Origin: Vitellaria paradoxa | Lineage: Eukaryota; Streptophyta; Magnoliopsida; Ericales; Sapotaceae | Assembly: GCA_019916065.1 (NCBI GenBank) | Contig: CM034240.1 | Span: forward strand, 43,349,180 to 43,413,179 | Length of the DNA: 64,000 bases | Direction of reading: 5' to 3' | Shown: piece after piece, positions 21,970 through 35,123 of the stretch | How the letters are laid out: each line of letters opens with the position of its first letter | Position numbering within the stretch: the first letter of the stretch is position 1 | Position numbers and translations under genes: made by a program | The notes under the pieces: model-generated | Told to the model about the DNA's origin: nothing | Databases searched by the model: none | What the model saw: only the letters and a program-made list of their open reading frames with translations

Positions 21970-23511
21970 CTTAATCTCTTAGAACATGATTTGTGTCTAC
22001 GCATAATGTAAATAGTTACAACTCCAAAAATATGTAATTAATACTAACAATGCCCGTGCGTGGTTTGGAACATGGATTAGTAGAAGAAAAAGGAAAAGTG
22101 GAGGAAGCTAGTAGTAGAGTAAAGTGAAATGAAAGGGTGAAATCTATAATATATTTTATGTTTAGTAAAAAAATGTTAACAAAATAAATAGATATTTGTA
22201 AAAAAAATTAATTTTTATTTGGTTAGGTATGAAAAAACAATATTTTTTTTTCATTTCCTTCAATTAATTTGGGAATAAAAATCAAAATACAATATTATGT
22301 ATTGGGTTGCAGCTATGCGATTGGGTGTAATACAAGAATTTTTCAAGAGTCACTCATTTAAGTAGTACACTATTTTAAGAACGATAAAACGGGATGCATC
22401 TAAAAGTGGTTAAAGTAAGCAGTATTATATTAGAGGGATGTTGATAATTACAAATTATATCAGAATTAATGTCCAGACAAAAACCATGGGGCCACATACG
22501 GCCCATGCCTAAAAGTGAGAAGGTGTAATGGACTAGCAGTAATATGAGTAGGCGCGAGTTGTTAAGTGCACTAATACCAAAATTCACTGTCTTTTCCTGT
22601 ATTATTTGGGTGGAGTTGTGTAAAATTTTATATATTATACATTAATATTTAACATTGCTCTAGTGTAATACATTTTAGAGTGGTGCGGTACAAAATTTCA
22701 TTGGAACTCTGTGGTTAATAATAATTCAGTGAGATTAGTATCAAGATGAGTAATCAAAGATCTTATGTTACACCTAATTGTGCCAAAAACAAACAATCTT
22801 GTAATGTGGAATATTGATTGTTACATATATATGTATGAAAATAAAGCATGTATTAATAAATAATTTTTTAATTTAATTATTTTAATTTATTAAAGTTTAT
22901 GCATTTTTATACCATTTTGCACTAGCTACAAGCTAGTGGTAATTCATAATTCTCTCCCTCTCTCTTTTTTTTTTTTTTCGGTTTAGCAATTTTTTATTCA
23001 TACACACCCTTTGTGTAATATGTTGCTCATCATATTAGTAAATAGCTCTCCTATCAACTGGGGGAACATCATGTTACTCATCTTTTCAATTGGCATTTAA
23101 ACTTACTTATTTTCTCTTTCTGTCTATTGTTTTTTCACAAAAATAATAGTTAGGATACATACAATATTGAATATTTTATAAAGAACCAAGGTCTCACCAT
23201 AACGTAATCTTACACATAATTTATAAGCTATTATAAGTACAATTTCATTTTTTTTGGGGGTGGGAGGGGGGGGTGGGGAATGACACCAATCATAACCTTC
23301 TATTGAGTTGAAGTGTCATTTTTCACTGAAGCTGACACTACCAAATTCCAACCATCCCATAGCCATATATATAGAATGGATTTGGTTGGTGTTAGGAATA
23401 AAGTGAACACGAGGTGAAATTGGGAGTGTGATTGCGATCAACATCAATATTATCCTTACATAAAAAATAATAATAATAATTATTATTATTAGCAAATAAT
23501 AAAAATAAAAG
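21970..23511. other. Gene-free AT-rich stretch
   Basis: It contains low-complexity tracts (T-run at about 22966-22978, G-rich at 23255-23279, AAT/ATT repeats at 23466-23492) and a GTTTGGAACATGG motif near 22067. No supported gene or structured RNA. Confidence 0.5.
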
Positions 23512-24672
23512 CGTTGAAATAAAAAAATAAAAGACAATAAATAATAGAATTGGAAAGAGAGATAATATAACGCTAAATCTTATCGTATATATCATAAAAG
23601 TAAAGAAGATGCATTATATAGGCTTACATAAGAGATATATATGGTTATAATTTACATACCAAAATAAACCTAAGCTACTTACTAAAAAGTAAGATATAGA
23701 ATATTCTAATATAGGTCATATATATAAAAAATATTTACATACTAATATAGAATATTCTAACACCCTCCGCAAACCTCAAGATGGTAACCAACTTGAGTTC
23801 GAAATAAGAGTATTCCAAAACAGCTGAATTGGATGGCAGAAAAAGCTGTGAGTGTTAAATCTAGATTTGTGTAACTGCTGATGGCGACGAAGTTTTGACG
23901 GTGAGTTCCTAAGAGAAATTTTCGCTGCCATTGATATGATTATTTTTCGAATTGGAGAAAGAAGACACTAAACAGAATATACAGTATGCGAAAATGGAAC
24001 AGAAAGAGACAAACTTAAAAATGTCGGAAGAAAACAACAGCACCCTACTCTCCACAGTTTACGACCAATAAAAAACTGACATTTGTTGACATATTATAAT
24101 TAATTCCGTCAAGAAACGGTACGGCGAATAGGATGAACGATGTAATATTGAGAGATCATCCTAAATAAGAAAAAGTACCTAGACGGTGAAATACGAAGAA
24201 ACAGATATTATAATCAAAATAAGAAGGGTCAAAAAAAACCTAAGAACGATTCAGACTGTGGAATAAAAAAAGAATTCTACTGTGGTTGTGATGGTGTTAA
24301 GGTAGAGAAAGACTTGAAAAGAAAAAAACAATGCCAGAAAAGAAATATAACGCAAAAAATACTTTATTGTGTTTCAAATATAGACTATTCATGATAGAAA
24401 ATTATGTGCTCTGATACCATGTTAAAATAAAAAAATAAAAGACAAGAAATAATAGAATTGGAGAAAGAGATAATATAAATGCTAAATCTTATCGTATATA
24501 TCATAAAGGTAAAGAAGATGCATTTATATAGACTTACAATGAGAGGGATTTATGGTAATAATTTACATACCAAATAAATCTAACTACTTATTAAAAAGTA
24601 AGATATAGAATATTCTAATATAGGCAATATATATAAAAGAACATTTCATATCTAATATAAAATATTCTAACA
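23512..24672 (-). mobile_element. Miniature LTR retrotransposon (TRIM), 1161 bp
   Basis: Two direct repeats of about 251-253 bp (23512-23762 and 24420-24672) bracket a 657-bp interior with no gag or pol. On the minus strand each LTR begins TGTTAGAATATT and ends TTTTAACA (the left copy has a changed terminal base). Directly after the 5' LTR is TGGTATCAGAGC (complement of 24408-24419), the primer-binding site for initiator methionine tRNA. Just before the 3' LTR is the purine-rich GCGGAGGG (complement of 23763-23770). A TATA box TATATAAATG lies inside the LTR (24521-24530, minus). No exact 5-bp target duplication is visible, so one edge may have decayed. It is non-autonomous and must have been mobilised in trans. 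Confidence 0.88.
24408..24419 (-). other. Primer-binding site (initiator Met tRNA) of the TRIM
   Basis: The minus strand reads TGGTATCAGAGC directly abutting the LTR end, the classical plant retrotransposon PBS complementary to the 3' end of initiator methionine tRNA. Confidence 0.88.
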
Positions 24673-24807
24673 GAAATAAATTTTATAATTGTTTTTCCAC
24701 GGCTCATTTTTTTAATGGAAGAATAAGTCATTTCTTTCATTTTGGAGAGAATAAAAGATAAAATATGAACGCTATTTTATCCTTCAAAAGTGTAACCAAA
24801 TAAAGAA

Positions 24808-25203
24808 GGGTAAATACATAGAATACTCTTGCGGTTTATAGTGAGTCTCATTTTAATGCATAGAGTTTCAATTATAACAATCAATCACATGTAAATTGTA
24901 ATTATGGTTAAGTTTCACTTTAATCATTTCGTTAAATTTATAATGAAAAATATAACATGTCGATAAAATATGATGAACACGTAATGTTTTTTTATTATTT
25001 TTCTTAGTAGTTAACGAATGAACCAAAGTAAAACTTGGCTATAAGGGGACATGACTTTTTTTTCATTAATCTTCGTAACAATTGTTAATAGAGGGTACAA
25101 AGTAAAATCTTGACCCATAATTATAAGGATTAATTGTTATAATTAGAACTGTATAGATTAATATGAATTTACTGTAAACTGCAATGGTAGATTTTGTAAA
25201 CCC
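24808..25203. mobile_element. Long-TIR MITE (396 bp)
   Basis: The first about 80 bp (GGGTAAATACATAGAATACT..GCGGTTTATAGTGA..) and the reverse complement of the last about 80 bp (GGGTTTACAAAATCTACCAT..GCAGTTTACAGTAA..) align with substitutions throughout. Long terminal inverted repeats resemble Mutator-like MITEs, but no clear 9-bp target duplication is visible. Confidence 0.6.
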
Positions 25204-27449
25204 AGCAAGAATAGAATGCACATATTCATATTTTATTTCACTTCATTCTGTCGATCCAGCCAAACAAAAACCATATTTAATACTACACATCTGACGTATT
25301 TTACAAGGTAGCAAGGCAAGATAGTACGCTTAGTAGGTCAAAAGTATTTAAAGGCACCAATTCGCAGGGGCAAAAGGAAATTTTGTTTTGCTTTAACAAC
25401 TGGAACATGGAATGCATGCCTTCCCCACTTCATACGAAACCTATATAAGAATTAATAATAAAATTACATGTATATATATATATATTTGTTAGATATATTG
25501 TATTAAAGAGTTAACATAAAAGGCGCTGTTTGGAGTTTAAAAAAAATATATAAAATTCTATAACTCTCTACAAATACGAATTACGAATTGTAAATTTAAA
25601 TTTTTTTACTCACTGTATAAAATACGAAACGCTAATTTTTACAAATTTATGTAATTCTAAACATAACCAAACAAGAACAAAAAGTTCTTGCCTAATACGA
25701 GGAAGTCACTAGCTGGATTATTGGCAAGTCGAGAGCAAAGGAATGCAATTAAGTGAGGTGTATATATAAGTATATACATAAGAAGATACTGGAGTAAGAT
25801 GTACGCAACAAAAGAGAGGTCTTGTTAGAAAATTAGAATGATATATTATTTTTGTGTTTCGTATCAATCACGTTCAAGTCAAATTGAAATACGTAGCGGT
25901 TCATAAATGAGCTTTGAATAATTTTTATGGGATCCTCAATTATATATATATATATATATAATATGTATTTAGTTGTGTAGTATATTATCTTAGTGTTGAA
26001 TCAAATGCATGCATTTGAGTTATTAAATTCAAAATATGTAAATTAAACCCCAAAAAAAAATGTGCTGGTGCGATTTTCATGTTAGTTTTATTTTATTTTT
26101 ATTAAATGATATTCTGAACTCTTTTTATCCAATTTTATTCTCGAAGTTGATTAATAACTTATCCTGCATGAATACACGTGCATATTACATACTTGTGAAA
26201 GAATAAAGGTAAACACGTTTAAACTCTGTTTAAAATTTTGAAAATTATTAAAGAAATTAAAAATTTTTTAAATTTATTCATTTTTTATCTCACTATACGA
26301 ATTATGAACTAATAATTTTTATCAAATTTTATTATTTTTTGTCATTTCAAACACTTTTATAGTTGTCTGCATAGACATATAAATTTTAGCCAATCATAAA
26401 TGCAACGTGTCTTATAAAAATCTAAATAAAAATAAGTTTAGCAAATCAAATAATGCTATGGTACATTTTGTACTTCATTAAAATTACATGCGTGGATAAA
26501 TTATGTTTCGCCAAGTATAAAAAAGGATGACAAGACATGAATAATTAAATTAAGTCACTTGTCAGTGCTCACTGATAAAAATAATTAATACCCCTTGATT
26601 TTTATTAAGGGATAATTATTAAAGAAGTATAATGTTATTTTAATTCCTTAATTTTTATCTTTTATTAATAAGTAAATAAAATAATGAGATAATTATTTTA
26701 GATAAGTTAAATTCTATATTAACTCTCTTTTTTTTACCTTTTTTTGAATAAATAGATAAAAATTATATTTGAAGAGACCATTGGATCAATGTGCTAAAAT
26801 TCCAAAGGTTTAATTATCAAAAAGACCTAAAAGGGTTGAATAGGTTAAATTTCAAGCCATTGCATTAGAGAAAAAGCTCGAAGAAGTTTTGAAGAGAATA
26901 ATCAAAGGAGTTTGATGAGAAAAATCAAATCATTATTTCTTTGTTAAAACAATTAGAGATTATACTCCTATTTTCACTCAAATTAATGAAAAAAATCAGT
27001 TCGTTCTTATAAACTTTTTTATGTTTATTTTCCATACCCAAAATTATGTGTACAATCTATATTTACATAAACTTTTGTCAAAACCAACAAACTTGAAAGT
27101 TGGGTTAAAAAATTAATTAATTAAATTAATACAAAACATACTTTATTAAATTTAATTATTTGTACAAAAAATCAATTAAATAAATACTTTAAAATAAAAT
27201 TAATTGATGTAAATAAAATTACATTACTAAATATATTTTCTTGCTTTATTTTCGAGGAAAAAAAACGAAATCTGAAAATAAAAATAATTAAACATAAACA
27301 TAAAAATATATATATATAAATGTTACCAGAAAGACACAGAGAGTTCCACATTCGCTTTAGATTGGATAAACTCAAACTCGTCTAGGCTGCCCGAAATGCA
27401 CCGCTATGTTAGTTGAAAGAGATTTTGGTGTTGTATTAAAACTTGGCCA

Positions 27450-27487
<38 letters not shown>

Positions 27488-28256
27488 GAAGATTTTTCTT
27501 GTAAGCAGAGTTTCAAACTGAGGGTTTCGTTATTCTCAATTTCATTACAACAATTTTTTCCTTTATGTGTGTGACATAATGAAAATATATATATCTATAT
27601 ATATATATATATATCAAAGGGTAATGTCATATTATAAAGAAAAAAAATTATGAAAAATATTAATCACAGTAATTTAGTGAAGTTGTAGATATTAAGATGC
27701 GTTTAGAGCGAGAAAAAGTGAAATAAAATGAGATAAAGTGAGATAATTGTAAGTTCGTAATTCGTGCAGCGAGGTAAAAAGTGAATAACTTTTAGTTTTC
27801 AGCGCTTTTTATCATTTTTTTAGAATTTTTTGTCACTTCTAATAGCATCTGCAGCAGAAGAGATAAAGAACCATTTTATGTATTTTTGCTAACAAATATG
27901 AAGAGAACCCTCTGTACCAAACTCTTCAAACCCGCAGCTATTATTCCTCCTGCTACAGTAACTCTTTTTTTCTGCCGAGTTACTGTTCACGAGTGAAACA
28001 ATTGTTTATTATTTGTTGAAGAAGATAATGGCCTTTATATTGATTGGTTGCCAATGCTGTTGGGCTCCAATTTTGAAAAATTAATTTTTTAATAGACAAT
28101 TGGTAAAATGTCTAGCATTGGTGTTGTTTAAAAAAAAAAGCTACTAGCTAAACCCAAAAATGTGTACTGTTTACTAGATAATTTAGCTATTCATTGTTGC
28201 ATTTGCTCTAACAATACTGTGACTATTTAGTCAGATTTTATTTTATAATATATACA
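25204..28256. other. Gene-free AT-rich stretch with microsatellites
   Basis: It holds TA repeats (about 25469-25486, 25941-25962, 27586-27615), an (AAT)n array at about 27449-27486, and short MITE debris with GTTTGGAGT-like or GTTTAGAGCG starts (25528, 27697-27851). No supported gene. Confidence 0.55.
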
Positions 28257-28790
28257 CATGGGTGGAGCCACATGGACGCAAGGAGGTCTAGTGACCCCTC
28301 TCAATTTTTAATACAAAATTACTAAATATCCTTCTTACTATTTTAGTTTTATTTAAAAATTAAATTAATTAAAATATTTTTACTTTATTAGAAATTTAAA
28401 GTTAACTCAAAATTTTTTAACATAAAAGAAATTTACAAGAATTAAACTTGGTATTTTTTGTGAAATAAAGTGTATCTTTTCAATACACTATTGCATATTT
28501 TTGTTCATACTATCAGTTAATTTAGTATATAACACAATAAATTCTATAGACAATAAAATTTAATAATAATTATATTTTCTTTTTGTTACGAGAGATATCT
28601 CTTATAAATTTTAAGTGCTTGAACCATTAACCGTGATAAATATATTCACTGATTAATATTCAAGAATAATTTATTCTCTCTCTAAAAATAATATCGTTTT
28701 TTCTCCTATTTTTAATCTAAAACTAACTCGATCGTTGTTCCTTTTTTGGGTGCTTGGTGCCCCCTAGTAAAAATTCTTGCTCCGCCTCTG
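28257..28790 (-). mobile_element. hAT-like MITE, copy 2 (534 bp), inverted relative to 1097-1640
   Basis: The whole element is the reverse complement of the copy at 1097-1640, including the start CATGGGTGGAGCC, the block TTTTTGTGAAATAAAGTGTAT, GAGAGATATCTCTTATAAAT, and the end TCCGCCTCTG. The flanks TATATACA (28249-28256) and TATATATA (28791-28798) form a 7/8 target duplication. No transposase. Confidence 0.8.
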
Positions 28791-28842
28791 TATATATACA
28801 TATACATATACATACATATACATATACATACATATACATATA
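28791..28842. repeat. (TATACA)n-type microsatellite
   Basis: Alternating TATACATA units directly follow the hAT-like MITE; the target duplication of the element lies within this tract. Confidence 0.9.
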
Positions 28843-29385
28843 TATTTCAAATATCATTTTTCTGGCAAATCAAACCCACCATTGCAAGTGGAGTTCAATG
28901 CGCATGTATTGGTGGGGATTGACAATCTCATTCTCGTGGGACTATCAATTTGACAATTAGGAGAAGATAAACCACCGATGAACCACCGACAGCTCCCAAA
29001 GTTCAAGCTTATTGACCAATTCTGAAAGTAACTTTTTCCGCCAATTAATTAGACTTCAAGATTGATTTAACCTCTAGAATTAAACCTAAGGGGAGACAGT
29101 GTTTAGATTGGTTCAACCCCTAGAATTATTTAGATTTCACGATGAATAATTCTATACGTCTATATTTTGTAAGTGCTATCCAGTTCTATTCATGCATTTT
29201 GTCATTTTACAATCTCATATAAATATATAATTAGTAATTATTTGTATCTAAAGGTACATAAATATTATATACGTGTAAATAATTTAAATTTAAATTTATA
29301 AAACAAACTAATATAAAAATTCGTAAACATTACTTATAAAAATAAAAATCACAAATCAAAAGAAACTAAGATATTCATACAGTAT

Positions 29386-29510
29386 TTAATAAATGTGTAA
29401 AATTTTATTATTTATTATAAATTTAGTTGACTTTATCTAGTAACTATCATATATTACTTAATAAATGTGTAAAATTTTATTATTTACTATAAATATTATT
29501 ATATTTTTAA
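29386..29510. repeat. Tandem duplication, about 73-bp unit
   Basis: TAATAAATGTGTAAAATTTT followed by ATTATTTA(T/C)TATAAAT starts at 29386 and again at about 29459. Confidence 0.8.
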
Positions 29511-29848
29511 AAATATTAATTTAAAAAATTTTTATATATAAAAAGTATTAAAAAATTAAAAGAGTTAAAGATTATATTTTCATGTGAAGTGATAAAAAAG
29601 ACAATCAAAATAGAAAGAGAAAAAAATAATCCTAAGAATAAATTCAACAGACGAAAATATACAAAAATTAAATTATAAGCTTCTTATTGTATAGATTTAA
29701 TTTTTTTAAGTAAATGGGGGGAGGCGTCACCGCGCGAAGATCAATTACGACCAAAATTAATTATTTTTTTGACCATATGTATAGCGTTTTAATATGGGAG
29801 AGAAACGAGCCGCCAACGGTCAATTTGCCAAAATTTTGAAACACTCTT

Positions 29849-30015
29849 GGGGTTGTTTGGATTAAGAAAAAATAAGATAAATTGAGATAAATTGTGATTT
29901 AGGAAGAGTTCGTAATGCGTGTAGTGAGAGAAAAAAATTAATGTGATATAAAGTTAACAGAGATTTATAAAATTTTTAGAGATTTTCAGTAAAATATATC
30001 AAACCAAACGAACCC
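29849..30015. mobile_element. Short TIR MITE (167 bp)
   Basis: The ends are GGGGTTGTTTGG and CCAAACGAACCC. The interior has AAGATAAATTGAGATAAATT, GTTCGTAATGCGTG and TGATATAAAGTTAACAGAG. A sister copy is at 30345-30482. Confidence 0.75.
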
Positions 30016-30344
30016 TTAGCTAGCTTTGAATGTTTTCACCTGTCTGCATGGTCATTTTCAATTGAAAACTATTATTTCTTTTGACCTGTTTTGTCTTTCT
30101 TTTTAGATTGTCATTCATTCAACAATTGTCATCTCCAATCTTTAACGGCATTCATTTTTCGTTTTTTTTTTTTTTTTTTTTTTTATCCATTCCAAAAATA
30201 TCCTTTTCAGTCACACTTTCAACTCCTTGGAAAATAAGGAATAATTGAAATGGGAAAAGTTTTATCATCGGCAAAAATATATACACATATATATGCATAT
30301 ATATAACAAAAGGCAGGTGCTGTGTTGCTTCGAAGCCAATAAAA

Positions 30345-30482
30345 GGTTTGTTTGGAGTAAGAAAAAGTGAGATAAATTGAGAGTTCGTAATACGTGCAAT
30401 AAAAGTAAAAAATTGATGTGATATAAAGTTAACAGAGATTTATAGAGATTTTCAAAAAAAAAATTTTATGCCAAACACAGCC
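30345..30482. mobile_element. Short TIR MITE, sister of 29849-30015
   Basis: It begins GGTTTGTTTGGAGTAAG and ends GCCAAACACAGCC. It shares GTTCGTAATACGTGCA and TGATATAAAGTTAACAGAG with the neighbour 330 bp upstream. Confidence 0.75.
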
Positions 30483-31673
30483 AAAATTATAAATTCATGA
30501 AATTAGATTGGATTAAATGTACAGTAATAAATTGATGTAATTGAAAGCACATATCTTAAAGCAGAATTAATGATTTAAGTCCAAAAGCGGTAAATATATT
30601 TTAACTGGAAACAAAAATCTTGTGTATAATTTATGGGGTAAATTGCATTTCATCTTAAATTTTTGATCTAATCTTATCTTTTAGTTGTAATAATTGAGAG
30701 TTTAAAATTTTAATTTATTACGATATTGATCATTCGTGGACATCTATGTTAACAAATATTCTATTTTATGGCCACATGTCCATTTAATAGAACTAATTAT
30801 TGCAGCCCAAGATACTAGGCCGATCCTAGTTTTTAGACACTAGAAAATTATTTATGAGATGGGCTCGAACACAAATTTAAGCTCGATATGTTTTTTGGGC
30901 CAGGTTTGAATTTATGTGTATGCATTCAAGCACGACCTGGCTCACTTTGTAAAAATAAATAATTAATATTATTTTAATTTTATATATGACACATAATAAA
31001 TATTTTTTTATAGGAATTGAACTTATATATTTATTTTAGGGCCAAGCTTAAAATTTTATAAAGGTCCAACATAACAGGTTAGGTAAGGTTTAGTTAGATC
31101 ATATAGTCCTAATACTCATGCATAAGTTCAACCAAGCTTGACGAGAGCTAGAATTTGATCAACTCTACCATTTAATGATAAATTTTTCTATAGATAATTA
31201 ACATTGCATCAAATTAAAATTTTAGGCCCGTAATTGTTACAATGAAAATCTTATGCTTTGAAGTGTGATTCAGTCAAAAGTTTGAAGTTGCAAACTATAA
31301 TTTACCACAATTTATGAGACTCCTATGACTGCATATTTTGAAGAAAGAAAAGTGTAGAGTGTTGTATAGTGTTATAAACAAGTCAAGTAATAAGTTATTT
31401 GCACACAATTTGAAAGTTTACAAAAGATTAAAAATGTATTTAATTTGTCAAACTTTTGAGGCAAACTCAACTATCTTGATTATTTTATGTAAATTTTGTT
31501 ACACCTTTAACTTAATTGTCCGAGACAAAAACATGAGAATATGAAAACTAATTAAAATAAATAAAACTTGTTCCAAAATCAAGTCATAATTTAATAATAG
31601 CAATCAAAGTATCTAATACCGTCCCTCATTCCCATACAAAATAATAGAAACAACATAATAATAATAAAATCAA
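30483..31673. other. Gene-free AT-rich stretch
   Basis: No gene. A less AT-rich block at about 30800-31150, with GGGCTCGAACAC, GGGCCAGGTTTGAA and AAGCTTGACGAGAGC, looks like degenerate transposon sequence that I cannot classify. Confidence 0.45.
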
Positions 31674-33500
31674 TGTCACACTCCAGTGACATGATCCAAG
31701 ATTTACACAGCTATAATAACATAATCATAATACAATCTCAATATGTAAATAGCTCAAGGACCCATGCCCCGGATCACACAAATAAAAATACAATAATCTA
31801 ATATTAAAATAAAATAACACAATAGGCAAATCCATCAGTCTCAACTCAACTTCGAGTGGTTACTCCCTGACCTTGCCGGATCACTTAGAATAAGAATGGA
31901 GTGAGCACAACTACCCAGTAGGTAGGACTGTGCAAGTGTGCACAAATGAATAATAATCAAGCATATAATATAACTCATAATAATATCCACCATAACATAA
32001 CATAACATAACAATGCACATGTGCTGCAATGCAATGACCCATGCATTCCCTAATCTCCATCTACCCCCAACTTTATCCTAGGATAAGTGATGCTTAGCAA
32101 AGCGCGCAAAGTCACCAACTGCACCATTTACACTTGCAGCAAACGTATATCTCAATACATACATACATATATGTATATACATATATGTATATATATATCA
32201 AATAGGGAATCATGTTATCCCAAGAGTGTAAGATTCAGAGGAACCATGTTACACCCCCTGATCCTTCTAATAGAAAACCGTGCTACACCCTAATCAAGAA
32301 TCTACTTAGCTCAAGTAGGGTTCGGCTGCAGTCTGAAGAAAATTTCATAGTCATATCTCATAATTAACATTCTAATTCCAAATGACTAAACTCTAGTTAT
32401 ATATATTGCTGGGGATCATCCAGTATTCTCAAAATCTCATTTTATCATTTTTTTCAAAATCAATGATCATGTCTATATACATAATCCATGCCTCGACACG
32501 TAAACAACATCAACATGGCACTCTTGGCCAATCAATAATCATACTATCAATCGGATGATGAAACCCCAACCCTATGCATATAATATGCTCAATCATGTAA
32601 ATAGTTATCATCTCAATATATAAATACATTCTCATTAAGCTTAATGATAATTTGGGATTTATTTAATTCTTAAAAATCAACAATTAATGGGTTTGGGCAC
32701 AAAGCGGGCATGTATTGATTAAACTTTTTCATTTTAGAACATTCTTCCCAACGTCGTCTGAATGCCAGGATTGTCATATGAATGCCAGCACCAAACACTA
32801 GCATTCGGCCTTATTGCCAAATGTCGGATTGTCGTTTGGACGCCAGTGCCCAGCAACCAATTTCTAGGTTTCGTTGAATCAAAACACCCCAAATCACTCA
32901 TCTAAGCCTCCATTTCAACAATAAATTATATATAGATAGTTGAACACTTAAACCACATGTTCTTACAATATTTAATCGAAGAATGATTCAAATATTTACA
33001 AAATCTCTACATATATATATATATACATATACGCATTCATATATACATATATGTATACATCACAAATCATATAATACTTAACCAAATCAAGCATATAACA
33101 TATCAAAATGATCCTAACAACGCCTAAAATACAAATGTAAGTCCCACTTATCTCAAATTTGAAGAGAAAAAAAGAAATGATAAAATTTTAGTTTTGGTCT
33201 CCAAACTTTCGGCGTCGATTTTTCGCACCTCGAGCGAAACCACGCGAAACAGACACCACCACAACATTCACAGTGTCAAATACTATCCCGATCCACTAGC
33301 CTTCCTTCCTAGAACTCACTTTCTCTCTACTCTCTCTCTTTCTCTCCCCTCTCTTTCTATTCTCTCTTCTCTCTCTCTCTCCCATTCTCTGGAAGCCATG
33401 AGAGCCAACAAAGGAAAAGAAAATAAAAAAGAAAGTAAAAGGAAGGAAAGAAAGAAAAGAAAAGGCCGAGCCTTTAATCCAGATGTCTAACCCAATATCA
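31674..33500. mobile_element. Decayed LTR-retrotransposon-like non-coding region
   Basis: The block begins TGTCACACTCCAGTGACATG and contains segments such as GGAGTGAGCACAACTACCC, CAGTAGGTAGGACTGTGCAA and ATAAGTGGGACTTACATTTG (minus) that resemble long LTRs of plant Ty3/gypsy elements. It is less AT-rich than its surroundings, ends in CT-rich sequence (33318-33392), and has no pol or gag frame. Ends, orientation and family are uncertain. Confidence 0.35.
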
Positions 33501-34228
33501 ATTCGAGTCACACCTGCCCTAAGAAAAATAAAATAAATCAATCCAATCTCATTTTAAATATTTTATTGGCTAAAAATAATATATAAATGGTCAAAAATAA
33601 ATACTGGATATTATAGATTTTATAGTAAATTAATTACATTTTATACCGTTGCAATTTTTTTTCCAATCTCATTATGGCCATTTTTTTTAATTATAATAAT
33701 TAACTCCTAGCGGTTACAATCAAGCTTAAATTACCCCTTCTATCAATGGTAGTTAAATAAATATGATAGCAAAATGACATGTATGTATTATGTTTGACCG
33801 ATAAGTGGGATTTTCATCAATTAGTTTAATATAATTATCAAATTAAAACTTGATTATAAGTTGAGGGGTTGTTGTTATAATTGAAAGTAGATATCACAGC
33901 CCTAACCTCGTACTCCTGAACATACGACATCAAAATATGGGAGGAACCTGCCTACAAGAGACTTTGTATATGGGAGAGTGAAGTAGAAGGTGAAATAGAG
34001 AGATAGTATCTTTTGTCCTATATTACTTGGGTAGATGAAAGAAGTAACATATATATAATATTTAACATCTATAAAGTACAATGCGTTTTAATTTTATGAA
34101 AACACTGAATTCCATTGGAATTGTGGGCTTAAACCTGCTTGAGCAGGAGCAGAGCCAAGATGACTTCCTAAAAAGTTTTTGCCTTACGCCTAACGAAGGC
34201 CAACACAATGGATGAACCAAACATCACA
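33501..34228. other. Gene-free AT-rich stretch
   Basis: AT-rich sequence with possible MITE debris (about 33630-33890, blocks ATTATAATAATTAACTCC and GTTGTTATAATTGAAAG). No supported gene. Confidence 0.45.
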
Positions 34229-34390
34229 TTTGGGGCTTATCCAGTTGATATTTCCAGAAACATAAAAAGGAGGTTGGGAGATGCCTCTTACATATAAAGC
34301 AACCACATTTGTTTGTTGGGGCTTACCTACGTTGGTTTTACCAGAAGCACAAAGGAGAATGGGAGATGCATCCGCAATATGGCACAATAA
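34229..34390. repeat. Diverged tandem duplication, about 87-bp unit
   Basis: TTGGGGCTTA.C..GTTG.T.TT.CCAGAA(A/G)CA(T/C)A, followed by GGGAGATGC(C/A)TC, occurs from 34230 and again from 34316. No coding similarity was recognised. Confidence 0.65.
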
Positions 34391-35030
34391 TTTATGATTT
34401 GGATGGGGGGCTGCAAAGGCTCTATAGCCGTAAGTTTTTTTTTTATGTTGCATTGCTTACATGGTTTATTAGACCGCGTGCACGACTAATCGGAGGATCT
34501 GCAATTCGAGCATCACATGGACTCCGTTTTTGAGTTGGTTTTTATAATATTTTGCTATCTTTTGTAATTATGGAATTTTTAGTATATAAAAAAAATGTTG
34601 GGTACTTATCCCCCCCCAAAAAAAAAAAACTCTCGAACTACAATGGCGCCGGCTTCATGGCATGCTTTCAAGACTGAATCCCCCCCCCCCCAACGGTGGT
34701 TGGGTTGGGTTTTGAAATCATTACTGATATTTACTCTCCTTGCTTTCATTTAGATTCTCTGATAACTGATATTAGAAAACATGAATGCCAATGAGAGTAG
34801 GAGTTTGGGGGGGGGGGGGGGACCAAAGTAGCCAAGCAAAGGGCAGCTGTTAACTAGAATCTGTGGTGCCCATTGCCATTGACCCCTCAACTCCAAGTTC
34901 TGAGTGCACAAAACGACAGATACCGAAGAAACCATCCGCAGCCATGGCAAAATCTGACTGAATAATGCTTTGCTCTCGGAAAAAATTATGAATATATATA
35001 TTAGAAATATGTGAAAAGTCGTAAGCATGT

Positions 35031-35123
35031 CAATTTTAGCAAGGAGCAAAATATCATATAACGGTGGTGTTTGAAACACAATTTTAGCAAGGAGTAATAT
35101 CATATAACGGTGGTGTTGAAATA
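35031..35123. repeat. Tandem duplication, 48-bp unit
   Basis: CAATTTTAGCAAGGAG, then ATATCATATAACGGTGGTG, starts at 35031 and 35079, with small indels between copies. Confidence 0.9.

Noticed and set aside
33194..33541. ORFs of 98 and 81 codons on opposite strands
   Set aside because: Built from CT-rich and AAG-rich low-complexity DNA at the edge of an LTR-like block.
34190..34533. Opposed 87- and 74-codon ORFs
   Set aside because: They lie in a diverged tandem duplication; the readings do not resemble a known protein and the two copies do not preserve the frame.
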